Positions 50,623-60,616 are shown, counted from the stretch's first letter. The stretch: 64,000 bases of DNA from Cricetomys ansorgei (GCA_026225945.1 JAMJFZ010000069.1:248001-312000), one strand, 5' to 3'. Notes: a model not told the origin generated them from the sequence alone. Numbers and translations: made by a program.

Positions 50623-51157
50623 GATTTCTATTAGCTTCTTTTGAGACATAACTTGAGAGCCATGAAGACGGTATATGAAGCTACTGCCAGGGCACCTAAC
50701 TACAACCCTCTCTTGAGAACATGGTGCCCATGTGGGTGGGTCTTGATCTGTTCCCAAGCATCTCTTTCTCTTAATCTTTATATTTAAAACCTGTACATAA
50801 ATGTCTTTAATAAATGTCTTTAATAAACTTGGCTTCATATAGGCTAGTCCTGAAATTCTTTGGATCAGAGCCAAAGATCTAGTTTTACCTGAGTCGAGAG
50901 GTCCCCAGAGGTTTGGGGGAATTTCTCAGGCTGCTTCTAGTAACAACAGTGTGGAGCTGTATCTCCAGGTTCCCTTTCACCATGGACACTAATGACATTG
51001 TGGATACCAGAAATTGCAGCTAGTACCGACCCCCCATATACACTCTGCTCTCCCCAGACAAAAGTTTGTTTCCAACACCTGGGAGAGGATGAATCAGGAT
51101 GATGCTTGAGATTTCATCATGTAATCACAACAGCAATTTAAAAAACTATGGATCAGA
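50623..51157. other. Intergenic, nothing recognised
   Basis: No recognisable feature apart from two overlapping AATAAA hexamers in 'tttaataaatgtctttaat' near 50,810-50,830. No associated transcript is evident. Confidence 0.5.
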
Positions 51158-51312
51158 GCCTGGCCGTGTGGCAATATGAACTTTAATCCCAGCACTCCGG
51201 AGGCAGAAAGCAGGCGAATCTCTGTGAATTCGATGCCAGTCTGATCTATCATAGCAAGTTCCAGGCCAACCAAGGCTACATAGTGAGATTCTGCCTGCCC
51301 CCCTCCAAAAAA
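51158..51312 (+). repeat. B1 SINE, old
   Basis: 'actttaatcccagcactcc', 'ggaggcagaaagcaggcg', 'aatctctgtgaattcgatg' and 'ccaaggctacatagtgaga' with a C/A-rich tail. Confidence 0.88.
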
Positions 51313-51689
51313 AAAGTTATAAGTTGTTTATTTCTGGATTTTTTATTAGTATTTTCTGACTACAGTTCTCCATAGAGAACTGAAGTTTTGGAACCTGCTG
51401 CTATAGATAAGGGACACTACTGTAGATTACCAGCCATGGACTGTGGCTAGTAGTTTTTAAGTGAAGGGTCATTAATGGCTGCAGCTATGACAAAGGGTCT
51501 TTGTCTTTTGTTGAGCTCTCGTTTCAACTCCAGATGGTTTCCTTGCCACATCAATGCATTCCAAGTGTCCCAGGCTCGTTACTATCTGTAATTTTTTGTC
51601 TTCAAGTTAGACAGATGGATGTTGAAGGGAGGAAGGGTGGACAGTGAGGAGGCTCCATGGGGTGTTACTCTTAGAGGAGATAGTCACTC

Positions 51690-51840
51690 ATCCACAAATA
51701 TTTCTTGAGTTCTGCTTAAGTGTCAGGCTCTTGTTATGTTCTTAGGGTACGTCAGCGACACAAAACCGGCACATTCCCGGCTATGAGGAACTTAGAAAAT
51801 ACTAGGAAAGACAAATAATTACACTGATTATTTCATAATT
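51690..51840 (+). repeat. Ancient mammalian interspersed repeat-like segment
   Basis: 'cacaaatatttcttgagttc', then 'gtgtcaggctcttgttatg' and 'cacattcccggctatgagg' resemble the old mammalian repeat core around 'aaatatttattgag...tgccaggcac'. Family assignment is uncertain. Confidence 0.4.
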
Positions 51841-52803
51841 ACAATGAGGACAAGCACCAAGAGCAGGGAATCATGTGTAAGTGGCACTTGACCCATGCTG
51901 GAGTTCAGAAACACCTCCCCTGAAAAAGGACATTGAAGCTGAGGTCTCTAATTTTCAAAGAAATTAGAGATAAAGGTATGGATGTCCTAAGTGGAGTGGC
52001 TTAGCAAAACCTCTCTTGAAGAAAGACGCTGGACTGACGGGGCCAGCGCTGCTTGCAGCCGAGGGCTAGGAGTCTGGAAAGGTAGTCCCGCCGGTTCGGG
52101 AAGGACTTTGTGATCTAAGTGAGAACCGCTAGTGACCCTGAGTCAGCACGACAGAGCCAGTTTTTCCATAAGAGTCCTAAGTCAAGGGGCCAGAGGAAGA
52201 CATTGCTGGTGGAAGGAGACTGCTCTGGGGCTTGTCAGAAAACAGGGAATCCTGGAGACACTGTGGATGAAGGACCCCCCGACTGGGGCCAGCCTACAGG
52301 TTTCTAGAAGGGACAATCTTGAGACCGAATCCCTACAAATCCCCTCCTTTCACATTCCTGAGTCCCACTGGAATATCTATGATATTGGATGTGGCCCAAA
52401 GGCCACATTTTACGAGAAACTGTCCTAGTATATAACAAAATAAGCACAAAGCTCCACAAGCTCCTATGTTTCTGGTTCATCTGTGATTTTTACCACTTTG
52501 TGACAATACAGATTTGTCTTCTCTAAGAGGAACTCAAGAGGACAGAGATCGTTTATTTTCATCCGTCGTAAATGCCAGGCCCTCATTCTACTATGACTTT
52601 ATCAAGGGTCCAGACTGATGGCCCCAGCCATTCCCTTGGATGCCATCGTCTCCGTGGCCCAGGATGCTGCCCCATCTCAGCCAAAGTCCGCCTAGGCTCT
52701 GTCTTACCATTTAACGTTCAGCTCACCTTGCCCACACCCAGTTCACTAGAATATAAAATGTTTATCTCGTGTGGTCATCCAGATGAAAACTGGGCACTTA
52801 AAA
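51841..52803. other. Intergenic, nothing recognised
   Basis: Three overlapping plus-strand frames of 60-113 codons (52,119-52,913) have no recognisable content. No splice-bounded exon is convincing. Confidence 0.5.
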
Positions 52804-52925
52804 CAGGGCGTGACAGCACACATGCCTGTAGTTCCCAGCACTTAGGAGGTGAAGGCAGGAGGATCAAGAGTTTGAGGTCACCCTCAGCTTGGAATACCAG
52901 AGAAACAAAGTAACAGAAAGAAGGA
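52804..52925 (+). repeat. B1-type SINE, truncated
   Basis: 'cctgtagttcccagcactta', 'ggaggtgaaggcaggagg' and 'atcaagagtttgaggtcac' resemble a B1/PB1 monomer ending in a purine-rich tail. Confidence 0.7.
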
Positions 52926-53507
52926 AGAAGAGAGAGAAAGAACAAGTTTTAAAAAATAAAAAAAGCAAGGGTTTCATTAACACAGAAGGGGAGAACAGAT
53001 GTTGAGGAGGCAGGGACAAGAGTCATCAGTACTCCAAGCCTTGACATGCTTCAAATCTCCCCCTCTTCTTCCCTGCTGCTTTCTGGTTTTATTTGAGACA
53101 GTTTATTGGGGTGTTGTACCAGCAGGACAAATCTGTATCCTAACACAAGGCAGAAGCCACAGAAGAGGATTAGGTTGGAGGGATTAACAGAGATACAAGA
53201 TTCACCATCCTTGGACCTCATCTCCTTTGTCTCAACTATCCCTCTAACCCATCTTCCCTGCCACAAGGCGAGAGATGTTCTAAAAAAACTCTTCCTAGCA
53301 TACCAACCATCTGTTCCACTGAAGTGGGACAGAAGACGCCTGCTGGGCTCTTTCCTAACCTCTTTTCATTGCCCAGGGGGGAATTCTCCTTCTTGCCTTA
53401 ACATGGCCTCTGTTTGTCTTATCACTATGTTGCTCTGAGCATAGCAAACATCTGACTCATAGCAAGTGTTCAAAATGCATTGTGTATGGGGGTGGAGTAC
53501 AGTAAGA
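52926..53507. other. Intergenic, nothing recognised
   Basis: No repeat or gene is recognised. Overlapping frames on both strands have no family resemblance. Confidence 0.5.
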
Positions 53508-53690
53508 TTCGCAAGATGGCTTAGCAGGTAAAAGTGCTTATCGACAAACATGATGATTTGAGTTCTATCTGGAACCCACATGGTGGAAGCACAGATAGCA
53601 ACTCTAAACACACACCATGGCATGCTTGTATCCTTCAGACACACACAATATAAATACATTTAATTTAAAAATAAGTTCATAAATGCAATT
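53508..53690 (+). repeat. B3 SINE
   Basis: 'gcaagatggcttagcaggta', 'aagtgcttatcgacaaac', 'gaacccacatggtggaagc' and a 3' 'aaatacatttaatttaaaaa' tail. Confidence 0.85.
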
Positions 53691-53699
53691 TTTCCCAAA

Positions 53700-53805
53700 G
53701 AGGTATGGTAGCTCATGCCTATAGTCCTAGCTTTCAGGAGGCTAAGGCAAGAGAATTGCTTCCTAGTCAACAGAGACTGTCTCAAAACCACAAAGCAAAA
53801 GAGCA
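53700..53805 (+). repeat. B1/PB1-type SINE
   Basis: 'tatggtagctcatgcctat', 'agtcctagctttcaggagg' and 'ctaaggcaagagaattgct' followed by 'gactgtctcaaaa', an old Alu-like monomer. Confidence 0.75.
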
Positions 53806-53977
53806 TTGTGTTGACCAACTACCCTTGTTATCATCCATGACTCTTTCTAAATGTCCTTGTACCAGCTAGGCTGCCCTGGGACTCATCTCCTCCCAGAGAA
53901 GAGTTGATGACTCCCATTCACGAGATAAAGAGCTGTCAAAAGCCCCCTTCCTCTTAATATCTTAGAACCTGAGTATG

Positions 53978-54075
53978 CTCTGGGCTGAGTGTAGTTCACT
54001 GGTAGAGTGCATGCCTAGCATACGCAGGGCCTTGGGTTCAAGCCTTAGCACCGCAAGAAAACAAACAAACAAGAG
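53978..54075 (+). repeat. ID-family SINE
   Basis: 'gggctgagtgtagttcactg', 'gtagagtgcatgcctagc' and 'gggccttgggttcaagcc' with an A-rich (CAAA) tail match the tRNA-Ala-derived ID element order. Confidence 0.85.
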
Positions 54076-54187
54076 AACCTGAATAGTCTCTTCTTACCAG
54101 TTGAGTCGGTTCACTGCTCCCCAGAGGGAGTCAGAGGAACACAAATGACCAAGTATTAGCAACAATTGATTGTGACATTAAAGAGTA

Positions 54188-54284
54188 TTTATAGGTTAAT
54201 CTTAGTACTCAGGAGGTAGAGGCAAGTGGGCCTCTATGAGTTTGAGGCCAGCCTGGTCTACGTGGTGAGTTCCGGCATGTTTAC
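54188..54284 (+). repeat. B1 SINE fragment
   Basis: 'ttagtactcaggaggtagag' and 'gtttgaggccagcctggtc' are unmistakable B1. It is followed at about 54,300-54,322 by a tiny reversed B2 head ('gagccatctctccaacccc'). Confidence 0.85.
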
Positions 54285-54448
54285 GGAACAAACCAACTAA
54301 CATTGAGCCATCTCTCCAACCCCAGAGCCAATTTTTCCTGAGTGTCTACACACCTCTGTAGATCTCATCCTTATGAGGCAGATATAAGTCAGGAGGCCAA
54401 GATCACAGAGAGTCAGGTGCCAAAACAACAAATAGAATCTGTGCTGAT

Positions 54449-54645
54449 GGGGGCTGGAGAGATTGCTCAGTGGTTGAGAGCACTGGCTGCTCTTTCAGAG
54501 GTCCTGAGTTCAATTCCCAACACCTATTACGGTGGGTCATAACTGTCTATAACTATAGTCCTATGAGATCCAGTACCCTCTTCTGATGTGCAAATGTACA
54601 TCCAAACACAACACTCCTATACATAAATAATCCTTAAAAAAAATC
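54449..54645 (+). repeat. B2 SINE
   Basis: It starts 'ggggctggagagattgctca', continues 'gagcactggctgctctttc' and ends in an ATAA/A-rich tail. The B2 head carries an internal pol III promoter in intact members. Confidence 0.92.
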
Positions 54646-54867
54646 TGTGCTGGTGTGATCCCAAAAGTCCTAGCTTTTCCTTCTGTCCCCTGCTTCCTAG
54701 ATACTGGTGACAGCAGTCAGAGAGAGTTGAGGTCCAGAAAATACTGATCCTGAGAGAGGGCCAGATGCTCACTTTGGGATCCAGAAGTCTTGGAGCAAGT
54801 TACAGAAGTGGCTGCATTCAGGCTGAGAATCAATCAAGCAAAATTGCTTCATAAAAAAGTAAATTGT

Positions 54868-55062
54868 GGGCTGGAGAGATGGCTCAACAGTTAAGAGCAC
54901 TGGCTGTTCTTCCAGAGGACCTGAGTTTCAATTCCCAGTACCCACATGACAGCTCACAACTGTCTGTAACTCCTGTTCCAGAGGATCTGACACCCGCACA
55001 CAGACATACATGCAGGCAAAACACCAATGTACATGAAATAAAAATAAATAAAAAATTTTAAT
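54868..55062 (+). repeat. B2 SINE
   Basis: 'gggctggagagatggctcaa', 'gttcttccagaggacctgag', 'cagacatacatgcaggcaaa' and an AATAAA-rich tail make a near full-length copy. Confidence 0.94.
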
Positions 55063-55207
55063 TAAAGTGCATCACTCATGTCCTGGACCAGAGAAGGAGG
55101 AAGAACATACAGGACATATAGAACAAATCCCAGTTTCTGTGATCCTAGCTGGGTCCTTCAGTAATGTCCCTCACTAAACCTTACTATCTTTATATATAAG
55201 TACCTAT

Positions 55208-55402
55208 TGGGCTGGAGAAATGGCTGGTTAAGGATGCACACTGCTCTCATGGAATAACTGAGTTCAGTTCTTAACACCCACATCAGGCTGCTCACAACTG
55301 CTTGTAACTGCAGCTCCAACACCCTCTTTCTGACCTCTGATGGTTCCTTCCCAAGGTCAGACCAGTTGACGCAGACATTTCAAATAGGAGAAAAAAAAGC
55401 AT
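55208..55402 (+). repeat. B2 SINE, diverged
   Basis: 'gggctggagaaatggctgg', 'ctgagttcagttcttaac' and 'ctgcagctccaacaccctc' with an altered 3' end. Confidence 0.88.
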
Positions 55403-55424
55403 TTACAGAAATCCCAGGATTAGA

Positions 55425-55640
55425 GGCATGAAGGATGGCTCTTAACTGCTCTTCCAGAGGACCGAGGTTTGAACTCAGCACCTACAGGGCACCTAACCAC
55501 CATCTGTAATTCCATATCAAGGGAGTCCAATTCCCTCTTCTCGCCTCTGTGGGCACCAGGTATGCAAGTGGCACACAGACATACATGCAGGCAAAAACTC
55601 CCATACACAAAAAATTTTTAAATTAAAAACGAAACAAAGA
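55425..55640 (+). repeat. B2 SINE, diverged
   Basis: 'ctgctcttccagaggaccga', 'tccaattccctcttctcgcc' and 'cagacatacatgcaggcaaa' with an A-rich tail. The head is degenerate. Confidence 0.85.
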
Positions 55641-55679
55641 AAGGTTTCATTAACCAATCTTGTATAAAGAAGGCTGACT

Positions 55680-55836
55680 GAGCGGGGCGGTGGTGGCGCA
55701 CACGTTTAATCCCATTCACTCAGAGGCAGATGGATCTCTGTGAGTTCCAGGCCAAGCCTGGTCTACAGAGCAAGTTCCAGGACAGCAAGAGCTACACATA
55801 GAGAAATCCTGGCTCGGAAAAAATAAATAAATAAAC
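55680..55836 (+). repeat. B1 SINE, relatively young
   Basis: 'ggcggtggtggcgcacacg', 'atctctgtgagttccaggcc' and 'ggacagcaagagctacac' with an AAAT tail. The retained GGTGGTGGCGCAC head suggests a younger copy than its neighbours. Confidence 0.92.
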
Positions 55837-55899
55837 AGAGAGAGAGTGATGGAAAAAGAAAGAAACTATTCTCAATTGTACTACTAGGAAAGTTAACTC

Positions 55900-55998
55900 C
55901 TCAGGAAGCCATGGTGGCCACATTTAATCCCAGCAGAAGCAGGCAGTTGAAGGCTACCCTGGTCTATAGAAGGAAAGACCCTGTTGTTGGGGGGGGGT
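55900..55998 (+). repeat. B1 SINE fragment with G-run
   Basis: 'agccatggtggccacattta', 'atcccagcagaagcaggc' and 'aaagaccctgttgttggggg' show a deleted B1 ending in a (G)9 run. Confidence 0.7.
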
Positions 55999-56182
55999 AC
56001 AGTGGAGAAGGAAAAAAGAAAGAAATTAAGAAAGAAAAAACTTCCCAACATCATTACTGACTACAGATAAACACAATCTCCAACTTTTTTATAATACAAT
56101 AGACCAGGCATTTAGACTAGGAGCTAAACTCTGATATTCAGAACTCCTGAGATCATTTATGGTAAAATAAAATGATTATAAA

Positions 56183-56305
56183 GCTGGTGTGTGCTTTTAA
56201 TACTAGCACTAGGAAGGCAGAAGGAGGGGGATCTCTGTGAGTTCAAGACCCAGCTTGGTCTACATAGTTAGTTCTGGGACAGCTATATAGTAAGACCCTT
56301 CTCAG
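56183..56305 (+). repeat. B1 SINE
   Basis: 'gatctctgtgagttcaagac', 'ccagcttggtctacatag' and 'gacagctatatagtaagac'. It runs directly into a GA microsatellite. Confidence 0.85.
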
Positions 56306-56350
56306 GAGAGAGAGAGAGAGAGAGAGAGTGAGAGAGAGAGAGAGAGAGAA
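56306..56350. repeat. (GA)n microsatellite
   Basis: A GA run with one GTGA interruption, probably grown from the preceding SINE tail. Confidence 0.9.
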
Positions 56351-56381
56351 ATGGGATGACTATAAATTAAACATTTCTGCA

Positions 56382-56532
56382 GCCAAGCAAGGTAATATAT
56401 ACATACCTATGATTCCAGAACTCAAGAGGCAGAGGCAGGACAAAACTCCCAATATTCAAACTAGTTTGGTCTACATAGCAAATTCTGGGCAGTCAGGGAT
56501 ATGTAGCAAGGATCTTGTCTCAAAACATAAAG
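56382..56532 (+). repeat. B1 SINE, old
   Basis: 'cctatgattccagaactcaa', 'gaggcagaggcaggaca', 'ttggtctacatagcaaatt' and 'cttgtctcaaaacataaa' follow the B1 order with many substitutions. Confidence 0.8.
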
Positions 56533-56539
56533 ACCCAGA

Positions 56540-56822
56540 CCACGGAAAACAAGCGCTGAGGATGTGAGGAGAGGGGAGGCCTTGCTCTCCACTGGGAGAG
56601 TGTGAACTGGAGCACCCACTGTGGGAAACTGCTATGAACTAAACAACTAAACAACTACAAAACAGAACTAGCACATGACACAACTCGACCACTCCCAGGT
56701 ATATGTACAAAGAATTGTTAAGTCAGCAGACCACAGGCACATTGCAACAACCATAGAAATTGGCACACTATTCCTCAATGCCAAAATACGGAACTAGTAT
56801 AGATGTCCATCAAAAGCAGAGC
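56540..56822 (+). mobile_element. Decayed L1 3' coding-end fragment (part 1)
   Basis: 'gaggatgtgaggagagggg', 'cactgggagagtgtgaac' and 'accactcccaggtatatg' resemble the L1 segment at and after the end of ORF2. It continues at 57,012-57,066 and 58,090-58,199 after two later insertions. Confidence 0.6.
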
Positions 56823-57011
56823 AGGCTGGAGAGATGGCTTAGAGGATAAAGACACTTGCCACCAAGCCACAGAATGTCCTGGGTTCAATTCCCGACCCAT
56901 GTGGTAGGAGAGAAGGACTCCTGCACTACCCAACTACCCTACCCCTAAACCTCCACATGGAAGCCATAGCACATGTGCCCCCAACCCCTAAACAGAAAAT
57001 AAATGCAATTT
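56823..57011 (+). repeat. B3-type SINE inserted in L1
   Basis: 'caggctggagagatggctta', 'cttgccaccaagccacag' and 'cctgggttcaattcccgac' with an 'aaataaatgcaatttt' tail. It interrupts the L1. Confidence 0.82.
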
Positions 57012-57066
57012 TAAAAAGAAGAATAGATAAAGGAAATGTAAAATATATATACACACTAGAGTTTTT
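57012..57066 (+). mobile_element. L1 fragment (part 2)
   Basis: 'aatagataaaggaaatgtaa' and 'atatatacacactagagttt' correspond to the typical L1 'ggataaagaaaatgtgg ... atggagtttt' stretch, bridging the SINE and the LTR-like insertion. Confidence 0.5.
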
Positions 57067-57079
57067 GTTAAAATTTATT

Positions 57080-57119
57080 TATTCATTCATTCATCTATTC
57101 ATTCATTCATTCATTCATT
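57080..57119. repeat. (ATTC)n microsatellite
   Basis: About ten TTCA units with one interruption, the tail end of the adjoining reversed B1. Confidence 0.92.
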
Positions 57120-57258
57120 TTGAGACAGGGTTTTTCACAATGTAGCCCTGCTGACCTGGAACTTGCTATGAAGGCCAGGCTGGCCTTGAAATCACAGAAA
57201 TGTGCCTGTGTCTACCTTCCAAGTGCTGGGATTACATGTGTGAGCCACTAGGCCTGGC
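57120..57258 (-). repeat. B1 SINE, reverse orientation
   Basis: 'gagacagggtttttcacaat', 'gaaggccaggctggccttg' and 'aagtgctgggattacatg' give reversed B1. Confidence 0.9.
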
Positions 57259-57375
57259 TTGTTTGAGGCAGAGTTTTTATGTATCTCAGGCTGTCTTCTT
57301 CCAGCTCTCCATGTAGCCAAGGATGACTCTGACCTCCTGATTTGCCTGCCTCTACCTTCTAAATCCCAAGGCCTC
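57259..57375 (-). repeat. B1-type SINE, reverse, diverged
   Basis: 'gaggcagagtttttatgtat', 'ctccatgtagccaaggatg' and 'ctgatttgcctgcctctacc' are consistent with a second reversed B1 head to tail with the previous one. Confidence 0.65.
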
Positions 57376-57439
57376 AGACTCATATAAGTGTTTTCTTCCG
57401 TTTATTACTGAGCTGTATTTTTTTTCTTTTTAAAAATAA

Positions 57440-58089
57440 TTTTTAAAAATTTGCTTTATTTCATGTGACTTAGTGTTTTGCTTGAAGACATGGATTCCTG
57501 GAAATCGGAGGCCCACACTGGGGCTTGTAGTGGAACACTGGAAGAAATTTTTGTCATTTTGGTTTCTTTGGAAAACACAAAATGGCGTTTGGATTAGGTT
57601 TGCATTCCCCACCACAGGTGTGGTGGTTGTTTATGATTTGGATTTGGAATGCTTGATACAGTTCCCTATAATTTGGTTAGGTGCAGTCATTCTGGCATGT
57701 GTAGCGTGTTTGAGGGGATTGTGTGCCTCATGGGTTTATGGGAACCCTTTGGCTTAGGGTATAAAAGGTCTGAAGCCCTGAAAGTCAGAGTGGACATTGG
57801 TTGGTGGCTTATTGGTTGGGTTGTCATGGTTAGGGTGTTAATTCTTAAGAGAACAAAGCTTGGAGGGATTGAGTTTACAGACCGTGAGCTGAGACACTAT
57901 TCTGACTCACTGTCAGCTCATCCCCTTCCTAGCTTAGGACAGTCTAAAACCAGCGCTGAAGATTTCTAACTTTCTCACTTTCTCTCACTCTATAATCAAG
58001 GCCGCTTGTAAAAGTGGTGAAAATGTCTTTCTCTCTTTCCTTTCTCTTTCCCTAAATTGAGGGTAAAAGATTGTAGCTTACTGCTACAG
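57440..58089 (+). mobile_element. Putative solo LTR or LTR-like insertion
   Basis: An about 650-base segment unlike its surroundings, with a TATA box (TATAAAAG at 57,760-57,767) and a pyrimidine-rich stretch (57,970-58,055). L1 sequence resumes immediately after it at 58,090. 'gagtttt' flanks the insert on both sides (57,059 and 58,090), as a target duplication would if the two reversed B1 copies came in with it or later. I did not find canonical TG...CA ends at matching positions, so the LTR call is tentative. Confidence 0.4.
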
Positions 58090-58199
58090 GAGTTTTATTC
58101 AGATGCAAAGAATGAAATTATGTCATTTTCCGGAAAATGGATGAAACTGGAGATCATTATATTAATGCAATAGTTCAGACTAAGAAAGACAAATATTAG
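58090..58199 (+). mobile_element. L1 fragment (part 3)
   Basis: 'gagttttattcagatgcaaa', 'gaaattatgtcattttccgg', 'aaaatggatgaaactggag' and 'aagaaagacaaatatt' closely follow the L1 post-ORF2 consensus, continuing 57,012-57,066. Confidence 0.7.
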
Positions 58200-58202
58200 G
58201 CA

Positions 58203-58412
58203 CTGAAGAGATGGCTCAGTGGTTAAGAGCACTGGCTGTTCTTCCAGAGGACCTGAGTTTCATTCCCAGCACCCACATGATAGATCACAGCCATCCATAG
58301 CTCCAGCTCCAGGGGATCTGATGCCCTCTTCTGGCTCCGACTGCACTGTGTGCAAACATATGCACAGACACACAGATTACACATCGAAAAAGAAAGGAAA
58401 TCTTTAAAAATA
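58203..58412 (+). repeat. B2 SINE
   Basis: 'gaagagatggctcagtggtt', 'gagcactggctgttcttcc', 'gatgccctcttctggctcc' and an A-rich tail. Confidence 0.93.
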
Positions 58413-58431
58413 ATATTAACAACAAAGAATA

Positions 58432-58588
58432 GCTAGCTATGTAGTGATAGCCCATGTGTTTATAACCAGCACTCAGGAGGCAGAGGCAGGCGGATCTCTG
58501 AGTTTGAGAGCAGGCTGGTGTACAGAGTGAATTCCAGGACAGCCAGGGCTACACAGAGAAACCCTGTCTCAAAAAACAATAACAAAAG
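58432..58588 (+). repeat. B1 SINE
   Basis: 'ggaggcagaggcaggcggat', 'gaattccaggacagccagg' and 'gctacacagagaaaccctg' with a CAAAAA/ATAAC tail. The purine minisatellite grows out of its tail. Confidence 0.93.
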
Positions 58589-58880
58589 GAAGACGAAAAG
58601 GAGGAGGAGAAGGAGGAGGAGGAGGAGGAGGAGGAGGAGGGGGAACAGCAGGAGGAGGAGCAGGAGAAGGAGGAGGAGGAACAGCAGGAGGAGGAGGAAC
58701 AGGAGGAAGAGGAGGAGGAACAGCAGGAGGAGGAACAGGAGGAGGAGGAACAGGAGGAGGAGGAACAGAAGGAGGAGGAGTTGGAACAGAAGGAGGAGGA
58801 GGAAGAACAGCAGGAGGAGGAGGAACAGCAGGAGGAGAAGAAGGAGGAGGAAGAGGAGGAGGAAGAGGAAGGGAAATAGC
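58589..58880. repeat. (GGA)n-based polypurine minisatellite
   Basis: An almost pure purine tract of about 290 bases: GGA runs punctuated by ACAGCA, ACAGGA and AGAAGA, with an approximate 12- to 15-base higher-order unit ('ggaggaggaacagcag'). The 121-codon Arg/Asn/Ser plus frame and the 105-codon Pro/Val/Ala minus frame are artefacts. Mirror-symmetric purine tracts can form triplex (H-DNA), and GGA repeats can form quadruplex structures in vitro. Confidence 0.95.
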
Positions 58881-58987
58881 TAACATTAAAATAAAAAAAC
58901 TATAGATACCAAGTGCTAGTGGCTCTTAAGAACTACTGGTGAAAAGCCAAAACTGAGCAGCTATTTTCTGGAAAACAGTTAGCAATG

Positions 58988-59138
58988 TCTTTTTTTTGAA
59001 ACAGGGTTTCTCTATTGTAACCCTGGCTGTCCTGGAACTCACTCTGTAGACCAGGCTGGCCTTGAACTCACAGAGACCCGCCTGCCTCTGCCTCCCGAGT
59101 GCTGGGATGCACTTAGGCGTGCACCACCATTACCTGGC
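58988..59138 (-). repeat. B1 SINE, reverse orientation
   Basis: 'gaaacagggtttctctattg', 'gtagaccaggctggccttg' and 'ctcccgagtgctgggatgc' are a near-consensus reversed B1. Confidence 0.94.
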
Positions 59139-59250
59139 TTTTTTTTTTTTTTTACGACAGGGTCACACTATGTAGCTCTGACTGTCCTGGAACTCACTAT
59201 AGAAGCTGAGCTAGCCTCAGATTAACAGAGATCCTCCTGTCTCCGGTATC
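59139..59250 (-). repeat. B1-type SINE, reverse, with poly-T
   Basis: A poly-T run, then 'cgacagggtcacactatgta', 'gtcctggaactcactatag' and 'agagatcctcctgtctcc', directly abutting the previous B1. Confidence 0.8.
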
Positions 59251-59502
59251 TGAACTAAAAATATCATCATATGCATCCAGAACAGAACACTATACCACAG
59301 CAAACATGAATCAACTAGATAGAGCAGAGGTCCCAACATGAACAAAGGAAGAGACGGAAGGCTAGGTGGGAAACTAGCTTTGGAAGAACTGTGTGATTGT
59401 TGTGTTTCAGTCTTAAACCACATTGCCCAAAGATCCAAACACTGGTGACAGCATCAATCACTGGGGAACTGTAAGCTCAGAGAGTGGTCGCCTCTAGCTA
59501 CT

Positions 59503-59533
59503 TGGGGTGGGGGTGGGGATGGGGGTGGAGGTA
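59503..59533 (+). other. G-quadruplex motif
   Basis: Four or more G-runs of 4-5 separated by single bases: 'ggggtgggggtggggatggg' followed by 'ggtgg'. This meets the usual G3+N1-7 pattern with very short loops. Confidence 0.75.
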
Positions 59534-59875
59534 AGGGAACTTCAAGCATGACTGATTGAAAAACAACATTTTTTTCTTAAAGGATCCATCTTTGTATTAA
59601 GTCTTTTCATCATTTCGTGTGTCTCAAAGATGCTTGAGTAAAGCAAATGGTAAACCCAATAAAACCTGGGGGAAAGAACTGACTGGTACTGGATCTGGAC
59701 CATGGTCCCACATTGGCCACCTGAGGAAGACAGAGTGTCATTCTGAAGTGACAGCGAAAGCTGCCTCTCTCAGTCTCATCCAGTTTTGTTTTTCCCAGTG
59801 ACACAAACAGCATGCTCGTTTCCCCTCCTGGAGAGGACTGGGTCTGTAGCTGCTGGCTGCCTGCCAAATGCTGGA

Positions 59876-59900
59876 CACACACACACACACACACACACAT
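59876..59900. repeat. (CA)n microsatellite
   Basis: About twelve CA units. A shorter CA run lies at 59,951-59,961. Confidence 0.92.
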
Positions 59901-60484
59901 ATACTACAGAGCCTAGGTGCCAGACCTGGTAACCATGGAATCCCCACTCTACACACACACATACCAGACCTGGTAGATGTAACAGCGGAACTGGTTTCCC
60001 TGGGAATTGTTAACCTCCCTTGACTGTAATTGTGGCTATCCCCACCGACAACCAGGGAAGAATGGCAGAGGCACGGGGCTGTTTCCCCTGCTGTTCTTGA
60101 GCCAGGCGGCCAAGGTCAAGAGCAAAATTTTGAGTATCTCGCCAAAAGGCTCAAGATGCTTGCCTTCCTGCCAGGCAGCTTCATCCAGAGTTCTCTTAGC
60201 TACTGCTCCAAAGCAGAGAGGGAAAGTGACCCAGAGTGTCACCAGCAGTGACTGGAACTTATTACTTGTACATACCATCTAGGGTTTGGATTTCCTATCC
60301 ACAAAATTGGTGCATTGCTCGCGGGGAGATGGGGGGTGGGGTCTCAAGTTGTGTGTATTTGTGATGAGACTGTGGATGATTTTTTTTTCTTTTGGTTACG
60401 GACGTTTTCAAATGTATTGTTTTCTAAAAAATATGAATGTATTTTGTTAATTTTGTATGTTTCTTTTGGGGCTCTTCGGGGGAG

Positions 60485-60616
60485 GGAGTTCAAGGCAGGT
60501 CTCCTCAGTGTAGCCCTGGTTGTCCTGGAACTTGCTCTGTAGACCAGGCTGGTCTTGAATGCAGAGAACTGCCTGCCTCTGCCTGGATTAAAGGCACGTG
60601 CCACCCCCACACCCCT
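60485..60616 (-). repeat. B1 SINE, reverse orientation
   Basis: 'gtagccctggttgtcctgga', 'gtagaccaggctggtcttg' and 'ctggattaaaggcacgtgcc' give reversed B1, with a small deletion in the middle. Confidence 0.9.

Larger units (their letters stand above)
59251..60484. other. Intergenic between SINE clusters
   Basis: No gene is recognised. The segment holds a G-quadruplex motif, two CA microsatellites, and a stretch at 60,004-60,282 where overlapping frames of 73-91 codons occur on both strands. None of those frames resembles a family I know. Confidence 0.5.

Noticed and set aside
58518..58883. 121-codon Arg-rich and 105-codon Pro-rich ORFs
   Set aside because: Frames through the polypurine minisatellite; repeat artefacts.
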